Shown here: positions 11,901-23,400 of the stretch, piece by piece
Layout: every line of letters starts with the position of its first letter
How positions within the stretch are numbered: the first letter of the stretch is position 1
NCBI GenBank assembly: GCA_016806645.1
Contig: JACSYO010002159.1
Coordinates: 3,166,501 to 3,230,500, forward strand
Origin: Ophiodon elongatus
Lineage: Eukaryota; Chordata; Actinopteri; Perciformes; Hexagrammidae
Length of the DNA: 64,000 nucleotides
Reading direction: 5' to 3'
Notes under the pieces: model-generated
The model's input: the letters and a program-made list of their open reading frames with translations, nothing else
The model's database searches: none
Told to the model about the DNA's origin: nothing
Position numbers and translations under genes: made by a program

Positions 11901-13046
11901 TCGATGTGCAAATGCATCCATAGAGGGAGAGAAAGAGAAGGACTTGAAATAATTGTAACAGTGAGGGATAATGCTCTCTTTCCCCCCATTTCCTCCAGGG
12001 TCACACCGCGGAGGTCCTTTCCCTGTGCTTCAACACGGTGGGAAATCAGCTCATCACTGGCTCCGTTGACTACACCGTCGCTATATGGGATGTTGCTTCA
12101 GGAAGGTCAGACGTGATCACCGTTAGTGCATTATTGCGTGTCATCATTTATACTGTACAGGAAACGCACAACACTAATAGATTCTGCACACACGAGTGCA
12201 CAACTGACTCGCTGCTGCATCTTTCCATTTTTCCTCAGGCGTGTGCACACTTTGATCGGTCACAGGGGGGAAATCAGCAATGTTCAGTTCAACTGGGACT
12301 GCTCCCTCATCGTCACAGGCTCCATGGACAAAACCTGCAAGGTAAACCATCATCAGCCAAAAGACTGAGTGTTTTATTTAACTCTTCCAAATACAATTAT
12401 TTTGCCAAAAAGTCTCTTTTACGACTGCAATTATTTCGCAATAGTTTGTTATTCATTCATTATATTCATTGACATTTGAAACTATTGCAAAACAAGAGAC
12501 TCTTGTAGTTCATGTTAACCCTCCTCTATTTCCCACTCTCTCCCAACCTCCCGTCTCTAAGGTTTCCTTCATTTAAAAGAGAAAATGTAATCCGAACATG
12601 TTAATTATACCAAGATGAGTCATGCTCTGACGAATTATCCACCTCACTGTATTTCTCTAGGCGAGATGGTTAAAGTAAAGCCACTTAATAAAGCTTCCAG
12701 CTGTTTGCAAGTACTTTTATGAGACTGCGTATGTGGTTTTTTTTTTCACTTGTTTGTGTTTATGTATAATTATTTTACTGAGTGTTTTGTGTTGTATGTA
12801 TGTATTTGCAGTTGTGGGAGGCAGTCAGTGGGAATTGTGTGGCCACCCTGGTTGGACACAAAGAAGAGGTGATCGATGTGTGTTTTGATCTCAGTGGTCA
12901 GCTCATTGCTAGTGCCTCTGCTGATGGTGAGACAAACAATCCACTTATTAAATATATATATACTAAATATATGTTTTTATATATATATATATATATATAT
13001 ACATATACACACATGTACATGTATATATGTGTATAAAAAAATAAAA

Positions 13047-13111
<65 letters not shown>

Positions 13112-15826
13112 CATGTATATATGTGTATAAATATATATATATATGTGTGTACATATATGTATACATACACACATGTGAGGTCTACTTTAAAATTCCAAAA
13201 ACCTAATTTAATTTAAAAATAAATCTACTGCCATGCACGCTCCATATTTTGTATTTGTTGTGTATATGCTGGTCTCCTGAGGCCTTGTTGACATGTAAAA
13301 ATAAGTACATACACAAATAACCCTGCCCATCCCTGTCTCTGTCAGGTACAGCGAGAGTGTTCAGTGCAACCACACATCAATGTCTTGTGACCCTAGAGGG
13401 CCACGATGGAGAGATCTCCAAGGTAAGTTTTTGCTATTGCGCTAACTTCTCATTTCAACAAAGATATAACCACGCGTCTATTTCTAACACTCTGTAACTA
13501 TGTATATGTCCCGTAAGATTAGTTCTAGTGTATGTCTCTAAAGCTATCGAGCTAGCGCAGAAGTGAGTTAGGACCGAGGCTCTTTATATATAGTTTGATC
13601 AGAATTGTGTTTTTGGCTATAGGGAATAGCGTGATACACTCTTATTTCCTGTCAACCTTTCACATGAACAAACATGGCACATCTCACAGACCTGTTTGGG
13701 AGTAAGTATGTTTTATAACGGGCCATGGGACATGCACCAGGCAAGTTACAGGTGGGAATGAGCTTGTGCTTTTTTTTTTTTTTTTCTTTAACATTTACTT
13801 TCAGTGGGTAGCTACATCTCTCCTGGCCAGGGCTGTAAGTAGGACATGGCCTCTACTTGCCTTGTTAACATTGGATAAAGCGTGATGCTGAAGTACAGGG
13901 ACAGGAGTTCCGGCTTCAGGCTGTTTCGTGCTTACTGTGGTCACATGGTACAACTCTGCAAGTAGGACATTGGACTGTAGTAATGCTTCTGCTGATCCGA
14001 CTAATTGAATCTCTAGCTTCCAAACTAGATGTTTTCTAGGTAGCTCTCCATGAGAGATTACAAAAAACAATTGTGATTTCTGACCATAAGTTAGCATGGT
14101 CTGACCTTCTGTTATCTGCCTCTAAACCCGGCACCCAACGTTGTAACCCATGCCATCACACGTCCTCAAACAGAACTTTCACTGTTGTTATAACATTGAC
14201 TGGCATTAGCTGAGTCCAACGAACACATACTCTGGCATATGTTTTTTTGTTTTTTTGATACCCTGCATTTACCCATGTACCATTGTGCCCATGTGCCTTG
14301 CTTTTCACAGGCGTGTGCGTCCTGCAGGTTCTGGCCCAGAGGGTTTCTATGTACAAGGGGCTTAGACGTTACCTCTGTCTACTGTAGCATCGGGCAGGGT
14401 GGAGGAACATTTCAGAGGATTAAGACACTAATCTCTTTCTAACAGGACACAACCCCCGCCACATGCTTTTTAACCATAACCATGTTTTTTTTTTAATGCC
14501 TCCGCACCGGCGACGGCCATGGACGGAGGCATTACTGGTTGTCAGCCAGTCCCTCCCATTCTCCTGAAAGGAATTTCTTGAATTTCGTCTATCAGGATGA
14601 GCTGATTAGATTTTGTTGGTCAAATGTCAAGGTCACTGTGATCTCACAAAACACTTTTTTTGCCATAAGAATTTTTTTTTTATGACACTTGCCAAATAGG
14701 ATCAAATCTACATTTTGGACAGACGTGGATAGAAGACTGCAACTTGTCTGGTTTTCGGAGGCATACAACCTTGAGGCTGTAATTCTAGTTAGTGACTTTT
14801 AATGAAATACTACACTGACTTTTTTGACTTTCTATAGTATGACTCTTTATGACTGGCTTTTTTTTTTAGACATCATATACTATTCCTTTCTTTCAACATA
14901 GAGTATGGCTTTTTACAACTCACTATATTAAGCCTTTTTTCCAACACTCTACAGTACGACATGCTTTTGACTTCTCTTGTTATTTTCCATTTCCTGTCCA
15001 GGGTCACTCCTTGGTGCTCAGTTCAGAGGATTAATAAAAACACACTTTACTCTTATGGCCATCTAGTGCCAGCTTTATTAAATGATCTCTTCCTATACCT
15101 CACTATGGGGATAGAAAAGCGTTCAGATAACGATAAACCCAGGCTCCAACACAATCAGCTTCAGACATGATTTTCATAAACCTCTACTGTAAAAACTAAG
15201 TAGTGCCACTGGTGCCTTTTATCCTCCTCAAGTATTAAAAGTTAAATTACCTCTGTGGAATAATGTTGCTGATATGGTAAGTGTTCTCAACTCACTCATT
15301 TCCCCTCACTTTTGGTCATTTCAACCAATTCTTGCATAATCTCTTATTCAGCACTCTATCTTGTAGCTCATGTAACACACACCTAAACACACACACACCT
15401 CTGAATATAATGTACTCTTTGGCCTCTCTTGGTAGATCTGTTTCAGCCCCCAAGGTAGCAGGATCCTGACTGCCGGCTCAGACAAGACAGCTCGTCTGTG
15501 GGACGTTCAGTCCGGAGTCTGCCTCCAAGTCCTGGAGGGGCACACCGACGAGATCTTCTCCTGCGTCTTCAACTATGAGGGTGACACCATCATTACAGGT
15601 ATACACTCACACTACATCTGACAGCCACACACACACATCCAATAACCATGCGCTGGTAAAATGTAGCCTTGGGCAGCGAATACACTGCTTCTGGCCAGCC
15701 GTCAGAAATGCTTAAATACCCATTTTAGATGAAAAGCTTGCAGCTGTGTCCTTCTGCGCAGCCACCTGTTCTTGTTTGTGCTCTCCTGCAGGCAGCAAGG
15801 ACAACACATGCCAGATCTGGTGCTGA
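8928..15826 (+). CDS. daw1: Dynein assembly factor with WD repeats 1 (Daw1/WDR69)
   Basis: Cytoplasmic factor that helps assemble and deliver axonemal dynein arms to motile cilia. Thirteen exons: 8928-8967, 9169-9241, 9740-9884, 10706-10764, 10862-10984, 11083-11182, 11297-11404, 11999-12105, 12239-12341, 12812-12926, 13346-13422, 15436-15598, 15792-15826. They join in frame into 415 residues, the length I recall for human DAW1. The N-terminus (MKLKRFLLRYYPPG, then KSIDLLDL) and a helical stretch of about 80 residues precede a run of WD repeats with repeated ITGS.D.T..(L/V)WD cores; the protein ends GSKDNTCQIWC. Exon 2 uses the weaker donor GTGCGT, the only choice that keeps the frame. An in-frame ATG ten codons upstream has a poorer context. 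A repeat-rich 2 kb intron precedes exon 12. Confidence 0.96.
10001..10054 (+). repeat. (TA)n microsatellite in daw1 intron 3
   Basis: An interrupted run of TA dinucleotides with occasional TC or GA steps, within the intron after daw1 exon 3. Confidence 0.85.
12949..13170 (+). repeat. Compound AT/CA/TG microsatellite in daw1 intron 10
   Basis: Blocks of TA repeats alternate with CA repeats and ACATGTACATGTATA segments. The stretch ACATGTACATGTATATATGTGTATAAA occurs twice (near 13010 and 13106), pointing to local duplication. Small open frames on both strands here are artefacts of the repeats. Confidence 0.85.
14490..14790 (+). repeat. Fish interspersed repeat in daw1 intron 11
   Basis: Begins with TGCCTCCGCACCGGCGACGG and the complementary GGACGGAGGCATTA, then runs through a section with GGTCAAATGTCAAGGTCACT. 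I recognise this combination as an abundant dispersed sequence in teleosts. It is diverged and non-coding. Confidence 0.6.
14800..14975 (+). repeat. Degenerate tandem block around AGTATGACTTTTT
   Basis: About four imperfect units of roughly 40-50 bases, each with a TAGTATG or CTATATTA core followed by a T-rich stretch and CAAC/CAT. A related block lies in the opposite orientation at 17835-18080 inside sphkap. Confidence 0.5.
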
Positions 15827-16171
15827 CTCTTCCCCATGACCCTTGAGAGGATCAGATGGGCATATATACATGGACACAAGCGTTCGCCATGTATAATCAC
15901 CGTGTATATTTCCAATTGTAAAATACCGACTTCAAAATCTGCATTCACTTTGTCTGGTTTATGGCATCTGTGTAAAGTTAAAGTGGCATTGCAAATCATC
16001 ATCACTTGATTATATAATCTGTCTCTCTGATGTTCCTCAATCAGTTTGAAGCTTCACTTGTGACTTTACAGTTAACAGTGTGGAAACTTTGCTCATAAAA
16101 TGTCATTGATTAGTTTAGTCTGAAACTACAATTTTGGTATAGTTCTGACATTTTGGAACACATTCTTGGAC

Positions 16172-16282
16172 AAAGCTAGGAGGCGATTGGTTTAGCCAAA
16201 CATAAAGACTAGAAGCAGCAGGACACAGCGAGCCTGGCTCTGTCCAAGTTAAAAAAAGCACGCCTACCAGCCTAGACTGGTA
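16172..16282 (+). repeat. Partial copy of a dispersed fish repeat in the daw1 3' region
   Basis: Contains CATAAAGACTAGAAGCAGCA, GCCTGGCTCTGTCCAA and CGCCTACCAGCCT, matching by eye the second half of a repeat whose first half occurs at 19510-19790 and 60540-60670. It lies directly before the probable daw1 poly(A) signals. Confidence 0.6.
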
Positions 16283-16283
16283 C

Positions 16284-16298
16284 AATAAATATAATAAA
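16284..16298 (+). terminator. Pair of AATAAA poly(A) signals for daw1
   Basis: Two AATAAA hexamers (16284-16289 and 16293-16298) lie about 460 bases after the daw1 stop codon. They are the first canonical signals seen on the plus strand after the gene. Confidence 0.5.
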
Positions 16299-16463
16299 AT
16301 GACAAATGTTTTTTTCAGTAGCTTCAAGTTCATAGAGCTGCTGGTTTACAACCAATACAATGTAATAGTGACGTGGATAAATGTGTTACTAAACAGTGTT
16401 CAGTTCCCTTTCTGCCGAATGTCACAAATTGATCAAGCCTGCTTGTATTTCACATCACAGAAA

Positions 16464-16469
16464 TTTATT
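16464..16469 (-). terminator. Poly(A) signal AATAAA for sphkap
   Basis: TTTATT on the plus strand, i.e. AATAAA in the minus-strand transcript, about 990 bases after the sphkap stop codon. I found no nearer canonical hexamer. The daw1 and sphkap messages would then end within about 170 bases of each other, tail to tail. Confidence 0.45.
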
Positions 16470-16934
16470 GATGTCAAAAGATAAATACATTCAGTTCTAC
16501 CGTGACAGTTTACAGCTGAATTGTGTGCTTCACCCCCCCCCAACACTAGAGAAATAAACAGACCTAATTCACGTACAAATTCAACATTACAAACCTCACT
16601 CTGTCTTCCTGACATAGTAAAAGCTAAAGAGAGCAGTCCACTACTCCAAGGTGCAGAAGTTCCAAATCTACAGTATATACAGTACAGCTATCCAAAATAA
16701 TCAGTTGCCAAGTAACATGAATAAGACAACATACTTACTTAGAACTGAATTTCAAGGTCACAACAGAGATGGTATGTTGGCCGATGAACACAACAAAGAT
16801 ATGGTTATTTTTGCTTACTTTAAGCAAATATGCACTTTTAAGTGGCTATCAGAAGAAGGTGAAATAGCTTTTTTCTGGGATTCTGTTGATGTAAAAGGTA
16901 TGAGCATGTTGAGTTATGTGGAGAATTTAACCTT

Positions 16935-17023
16935 AGCAAACTGTAGGTACCGTTTCAGATTATTATATATATATATATATATATCTCTGAAACGGTTAAA
17001 ACCAACTATACCTACAGTTTGCT
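16935..17023. repeat. Inverted repeat forming a long hairpin with an AT loop
   Basis: The left arm AGCAAACTGTAGGTA (16935-16949) pairs perfectly with TACCTACAGTTTGCT (17009-17023). The inner arm CCGTTTCAGA (16950-16959) pairs with TCTGAAACGG (16986-16995). The loop is a TA microsatellite; 13 unpaired bases interrupt the right arm. If the sphkap 3' UTR reaches 16464, this lies inside it. Confidence 0.8.
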
Positions 17024-17212
17024 CTGTTTGTGCATGTGTCTCACTCGAGAGGTGATTCTGAAATGAACTGGATTTTCTTATTTTCTATTGGTACTTTACT
17101 TCATGTGTGTTCATTTGGAATAAATATCTGCAAGAATTGGTGGTCAGAATCTGTAAAAAACTGTATGCCTACAGTTTGCTCTGTGTCTCACTAGAGAGGT
17201 AATTCTGGAAAC
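17009..17212 (+). repeat. Direct repeat of the hairpin's right arm and flank
   Basis: The segment at 17009-17062 (CCTACAGTTTGCTCTG, then TGTCTCACTCGAGAGGTGAT) recurs at about 17166-17212 with a deletion of about ten bases and a few substitutions. The right arm of the hairpin is therefore present twice, about 155 bases apart. Confidence 0.7.
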
Positions 17213-17454
17213 AAAAACATGCTCTTATTAAAGGGAGACTGGTCCATTCATGGCTGCCAAAAGACACTAAACACAACTTCCATGGACAGATTGAGGTGTG
17301 TAAATGTCTCAAGTATGCTGATCGTGTTGTGCTTTCAACTTGCAGTAGGAGACGCTTGGTATGATGAGACAGGAACTGGCAAACAGTTAGGAACACGTGA
17401 GATGTTAGAAGTGTGAGCGCGGAAAAGTGTCTTTTTGTTTGCAGGAAGTGGAAG

Positions 17455-20400
17455 CTACAGGGTCTCCAACAGCCAATCAAACAGGCTGGACGGAGACCGG
17501 CCCTCCTCCTCCTCCTCCTCTTTCTCATGTAGCTCACAGAACTGGACCACGGCGTTGAACAAGTCTGCGATCCGCCACGCCTTCTGAGACATCAGGTGGA
17601 CCACCCTCTGGAACTGAGAGAAGACGCATGGAATTCAGCATTTTCTTGACTATTGCTGAAATGTGCGAAAGGTATAAATATCCTCCCCAAAAAAATCCCA
17701 ATATATAACACAGGGTATATGCATGAATCCTGAAGTTATATTTGATACATCTTTGGACCTCATCACCACTTTGTTTTAACCGATTACATCAGCGACTCAC
17801 TTTAACTTTACTGTACTGTGATTGTAAGACAGCACGACTAAAAAAATCTAACAGTATGCCATAAATAATTAATAAGCAGCTCATAGTGCAGTATTCCACA
17901 AAATAAAACCCATAAAAAGGGTCACATTATAGTATGTCCTCAAAAAGTCAGAGAGCAGCATGCCAAAAATTATTCATAAAAAAATATATTAAAGTATGCA
18001 ATAAAAATGTAATTTAAAAATGTCACTGTATAGTATGCCATTAAAAAGTCATTTATGTCAGAAGAATGCATTAATGTAAGATTCATAATTTTGCGTGTGC
18101 ATTGGGGACGCAGGCTCACGACCTCAGTATCTCTAAAATCCTGTCTACGGCCTGCAACAGGGTTAGAATAATCAAGGAAACATTATTTGAAAATGACTGA
18201 TTGATGAGGACTGCTGTTCCGATGTTTTAGATTTGAGCTGGGCCTACCTTTGCGACCCTCTTCTCTTTGGACTTCCTGAAGTAGAGAGCGGGGAGGCCCA
18301 GTTCGGAAGCAGCAATCCACTGCAGGGCCACTCTCAGCTCCGAGTCCACGCACTCGGGCTCCAGGTCGCAGTTCACCACCAACAGCACCCTGAGGTTGCT
18401 CCCGCCGCCCGCCGTCCTCTCGGAGCTGCTCTCTGAAACATCAAAAGGTGACAGGGGTGCACTACTGGTTTTCTTTTGTGGTTTTCTTTTCTAGCATAAA
18501 GGGACGAATACGGCATTTCATTGTGCAGTGTGGCGATAATGGCAGATTTTTTATTATTCCTTGATATCGTAGCAGAAGGGCATCCCTACGACCCTTAACA
18601 TCATTTCACTTATTTAAAAAGGGCTTGTCTTCGTATGCTCAGTCAAACTGCACGCGTTTCAAGTGATGGCATGCTTTACAATACACTTTTCTCTGGTATA
18701 GTTTTGCCGGGGAAACATTTGTTCATGACCTTTCTTTTGCCATAAAGTGGTTGTTTTCCCTCATGTACTCCTCTTCCTGATGTTTGTGTGTTTATTGTCT
18801 TATTTGTAGTGTAACGGGTGAATGGTTGTTTTCTGTTTTGTTTTTGTCTTTCCTATTACTTTAATGTGCTTCTTTCGTTTCTTGTTGTTCATTTTTGATT
18901 GTATTGCTTAAGGCCCTTCGAAAACAAGAGGGTTCATCTCAACGGGTTTATCCTAATGAATTAACTTGTAATTAACCTTCAATGTTAAATAGGTTGTCGA
19001 CACCATCAAAGCACTGTACTAACGCACAGACATTTCTTTCTTTTCTGTACTTGCTTGAACATCAAAAGCCAACGTGCCAAACCTTTGAATAAAATATGCT
19101 TTTCACTAAATAGAAAAAAAGGCTCAGTTGTGCTTTGAGATAATCTTTGTTGGAGCGTAAGTCATTAAACAAAGATGGATTTTGTGAGACACTTCTGAAA
19201 CTATGGGCCCCTTCTCGATTTTTGATGACCATCTATAATTCAGAGAGGAGAATTGCCGCTATTCAAGCGCATTCATTTGAGGGATTAATCACAGACCCAG
19301 CACATGCTGTACATGGAGTCACTCAACAGCTCTTGGTTAGCAGAGAGATGTTGCAGCTAAAGGACGGGACTAAATAAGAAGGTGATGACATGAGAAGCCA
19401 TCGCTACACTTACCAAAGACATTTTCCTTTGCTCCTGCCTGATGTCCGTTCTCTGTCTGCTCACTGCGAGGGGAGAAAAAAAAACAAAAAACTATTGAAA
19501 GTTACAGCAACATACAGTATCACTTTAACGAAGAGTTCAACATTTTGGGAACTTATTCACTTTCTCGCTCAGTGTTAGATGAGAAAATCTATACCACTCT
19601 TGTGTCAGTACGGTAAATAGGAAACGACGGCCAACAGCTGGTTAGCTTAGCTTAGCATAAAGATGGGAAACAGTGGGAATCAACTCACCAATTAACACTT
19701 TACATTTTGTTTGTTTAGTTCGTACAAAAAAAACCCGACACATTATACAGGGTTTACAGGGTTTACAGGTTTATGTCCAGACTGTTGCACCTAACTTGCA
19801 GCAAAAAAAGCAATATGTCTCACAAAATGTCTAAAGCTATTTACTATTGCTTTAATGTAAGTATGTATTATAAATTGTTAATCTGATTGTGTTTTAAACT
19901 GTTTTCTAAAAAGTTGAGTGATATAGATAGAATAGAAGAAATGCAGCAGACTGGAGAGGCTCTTGTCTATTAAACGGAACATTATTATCTGCGCTAAATG
20001 ACGGAATATGTAATCAGCCATAATCTGTCATGTGCATGAGTGTTGCTCCAGCAGCCTGTCACAGTCACATGACACCTGATTACTGTGCTCTCGGTGAGAA
20101 AACGCAATATACTCTCTACAGACTTTGTCGTATTAGGAAAACAAATACCATTATGGGCATCAGAGAGACACACTAATGAGAAATATGTCAGCAGCGGCCG
20201 GTGACAGCTACCTGATTACTGGGATCGGAGTGGGCACGTCGGAAAAAGCGTCCAGGTCTGCCTGGCCGAGGCTCGATGCGCTGCTGGTGCCGTTCCTGTC
20301 AACCAATACAAAACAACAGTCATCCGCACGTTATCGCAAGACATCCAACGTGACCACTGACGTGTGAAGAGAACAATAACCAGGCGCAGCGATGCAGGAC

Positions 20401-23400
20401 ATGTTGTTAATTAGCTGGTGATTAACATATAAATTGCAGCTGCAGCGGAATCGGACCCTCGGGGTGGGAGAGCTGGGGATTGTTTGTCCAGCAGCAAGCC
20501 CATCTGATAATGAAGATGAGTAGATCTGGAGGTAGTCTAGGTGGAGAGGGTGGACAGGCGGGGCCGGCAGCCGAGCCCTTTGTTTCACAACATGGATCGG
20601 GAAATGAGGTGAGGTTAAAATAAGCAGGTAGATGGAAAGGTTGCAGGAAGCGGCGAGTGTTATGGTGGCGCAGGCAACTACTGCGGCTAATTAAGCATAA
20701 AGCACGGAACTAATATCATTGCCACACTGAGCAGTTTCCCCTTTCTTCATCTTAATTAACAACAGGTGTTTGTAATATCATTTGGTCCATAATCACGACT
20801 TATTTATTGTTTTTGTTTTTTTAACGTAAAGTGAAAACGGGGCCATTTAGACTGTTGGCTCATTTCAACCAGCATCACAGAGCAGTGACTCAAAGCTGAA
20901 AAAGTCGGTGTAGTTGGCTTAAACAAATGAGAATTGGATGAAGTAGAGAAGGGTGTGGCAAATGTTCTGAACCACGGCCGCCTGCTACTACTGCATGGAT
21001 AGTTGTGCATGGGGAGCATGGCAAAAGTCTAGTCCTGTATGCGAGCTATGGAGAGGGCTTTGTGGAGTCAGCTCTCTGCCATATACTGCCTCAGCAGGTG
21101 TGGATATTGCAGCAGCGGGGAGTAAATTGGGTGTCGGCACAGGAGAGCACGAGTGTCAGTAGCAATGGGCCAATGAGAGTGGGGTGAGGGTGGGAACAGC
21201 AGCGTTCGGAGCAGTGTCAAGGAGCAACGGTTACTGACCCCTCGCTCAGCTGGATAAAACTACTGGTCTCCTCGTGGGGGTCATCCTCGGGGGTTATATG
21301 GGACCAGCTCCCCATGCTCTCTTCACTGCTAGCACTCATAGAACGCTTGTCGCTCTTCACTACTGCAGCCACCGCCACAGTTGGCCTGTCCCTCTCACTG
21401 CTGGGGAGAGCACACCGCAAGATGGTGGGAATGACCATCCAATAGTTTTGCACAATGTCTGCTGCAATTGTTTGGTTACTTTAGCTTTTTTCTTTTTTTG
21501 CCCCAATGTTGTTCCTCTGTTCACCGTTCATGTAAACACTGAGTTTAAAAAAAAAAAAAAAAAAAAAAGAAGAAGCATTTTAAGGAGTGAAGGCATTGTC
21601 GGGAAAGTTTTCGGCTCTAGAAATCATAGATACAGTACAGTACAGAAACTTTATACAAATGACAAGCCTTTGGGTCTTAAAAATAGCTACGCACCACATA
21701 AAAATGAAGCTAATTCATTTCAATATACAAGGCATCAGCAAACTGCACTCCCGGAGGTTTTTCAGTTTCTCATAACTGATTAAATTAAGTCATAATCAAA
21801 TGATTGGGGGATGCCATCCTTGACAATTCCAGAGGGAAATCCGGTGGGATTGACTCGGCGAGTGATTAAGTTCCACTCTTACACAAGGGACAAACAGATT
21901 CACTCCACTTGTTCCTGGATTACATGTATTGTTAAGTGAAGAGGAGCGTGTCTTATGACTCTCCTGAGGCCCCGGAGCCTTTCAGCTGTTTTCCTCTGTT
22001 TCCCTGAACAAGTCATAGTTTGAGGATCTGAGTGTCTTTAAAACACTCAGTAAGAGACCAACAGATCACAAATGATTGCCCCCATATGGATATTACATTC
22101 CTACTTTCCTCTACCAATTTTGCAGTTTAGCAAACATATTTCTACGAATAGAATTTCAGCAAGTTCATTTGATTCCAGATAGACGCATTATGAACTGCCA
22201 CTGTCTTCATTACTTTCAGAATATCCACTAAAATGTCTTCCGTTGTCTACGCTCTCCTGCCTTCTCTGAAAGGCCACTCAGACATTTGGAATTTCTAGAC
22301 TTGGAGTGAATTTTACTTGTTTGAATAAAAAATGTAAGACTGACTATGTCTAATATATATATGAATACTAAGGGCTACATAACCTTATTACAATTCAACT
22401 GATTTCATATAAACAAAAACTTTCAGCTAACCTGCTGCCAAACAACTTCTCTCAAGCAACATTTAATCCAATATGACACTAAAATGATTTGCTGTTTTAG
22501 TGGTGTCAATGTAATCTAAATAGCTGTTGAGTGTCTTGTGGTTAATGGATTAGCCAAGTGTGAGTGCAGCTTGTACCGATCAAGGTGAAAAGATGAAGCT
22601 ACTAAAAGCTTTCTGCACACACAGTTCATGACCCAGTGTGAGTCAGAGCACAGCCAAAGGTTGGTCAAACCTCACACACTACAAAAATAGATCACTTTTC
22701 ACAGTGAATGGACTGTCCGTGTATCTGCCACTCTTTTGATCAAATTCTAAAAATAGCTTGAACACTTGCAAGGCCCTGTACTTTATTTGATTAGTGCAAC
22801 TTTGTAAACTTAATGTTTACCTTAAAAATAATGTATGGTTCTTCATTTCTCACTCTTACTCTTATCAGACATATTATTCTCTAGTTTTAACATCTATAGT
22901 GTGATGAATCTGGTGCTGGGCTATAAAAGAACCGCTCTGCCTAAAGGTAGGGGCCTGACTCTCACACAAGGGACTGTGAGCAGTGCACTACCTGTTGCCC
23001 GTAGCTCTCTCTGTACGCTTGGTAGCCGACACTTCTGGGGGTGTTTCCTGAGGTCCTCCTGCTGTCCTTTCAGGCTTTAAAAGAGTCTCTTCATCCCTCT
23101 GATCTCCCTCGATGTGGATCAGTGGCACATCTCTGGGGCCCCTCATACGGGGGGCGCTGCTGTCACTAGTCCCAGACCCTACTATAATACCAGTTTGCTC
23201 CTGACTGGACCTACTTCGACCACAAGTCAGATGAGATTGTTTGAACCCCCTCCTTCTTTCACCAACAGGCGTATACGGCTGTGAGAGAGACCCAGGTGTA
23301 CCCCCAGCTACATCTTGCTGGCCCCCCAAGGCAGACTTGCCAATATCTACAATGTCAGCTGCCAGTCGATTGGCAAACTGCTCCACATGGGGCTGGTAGT

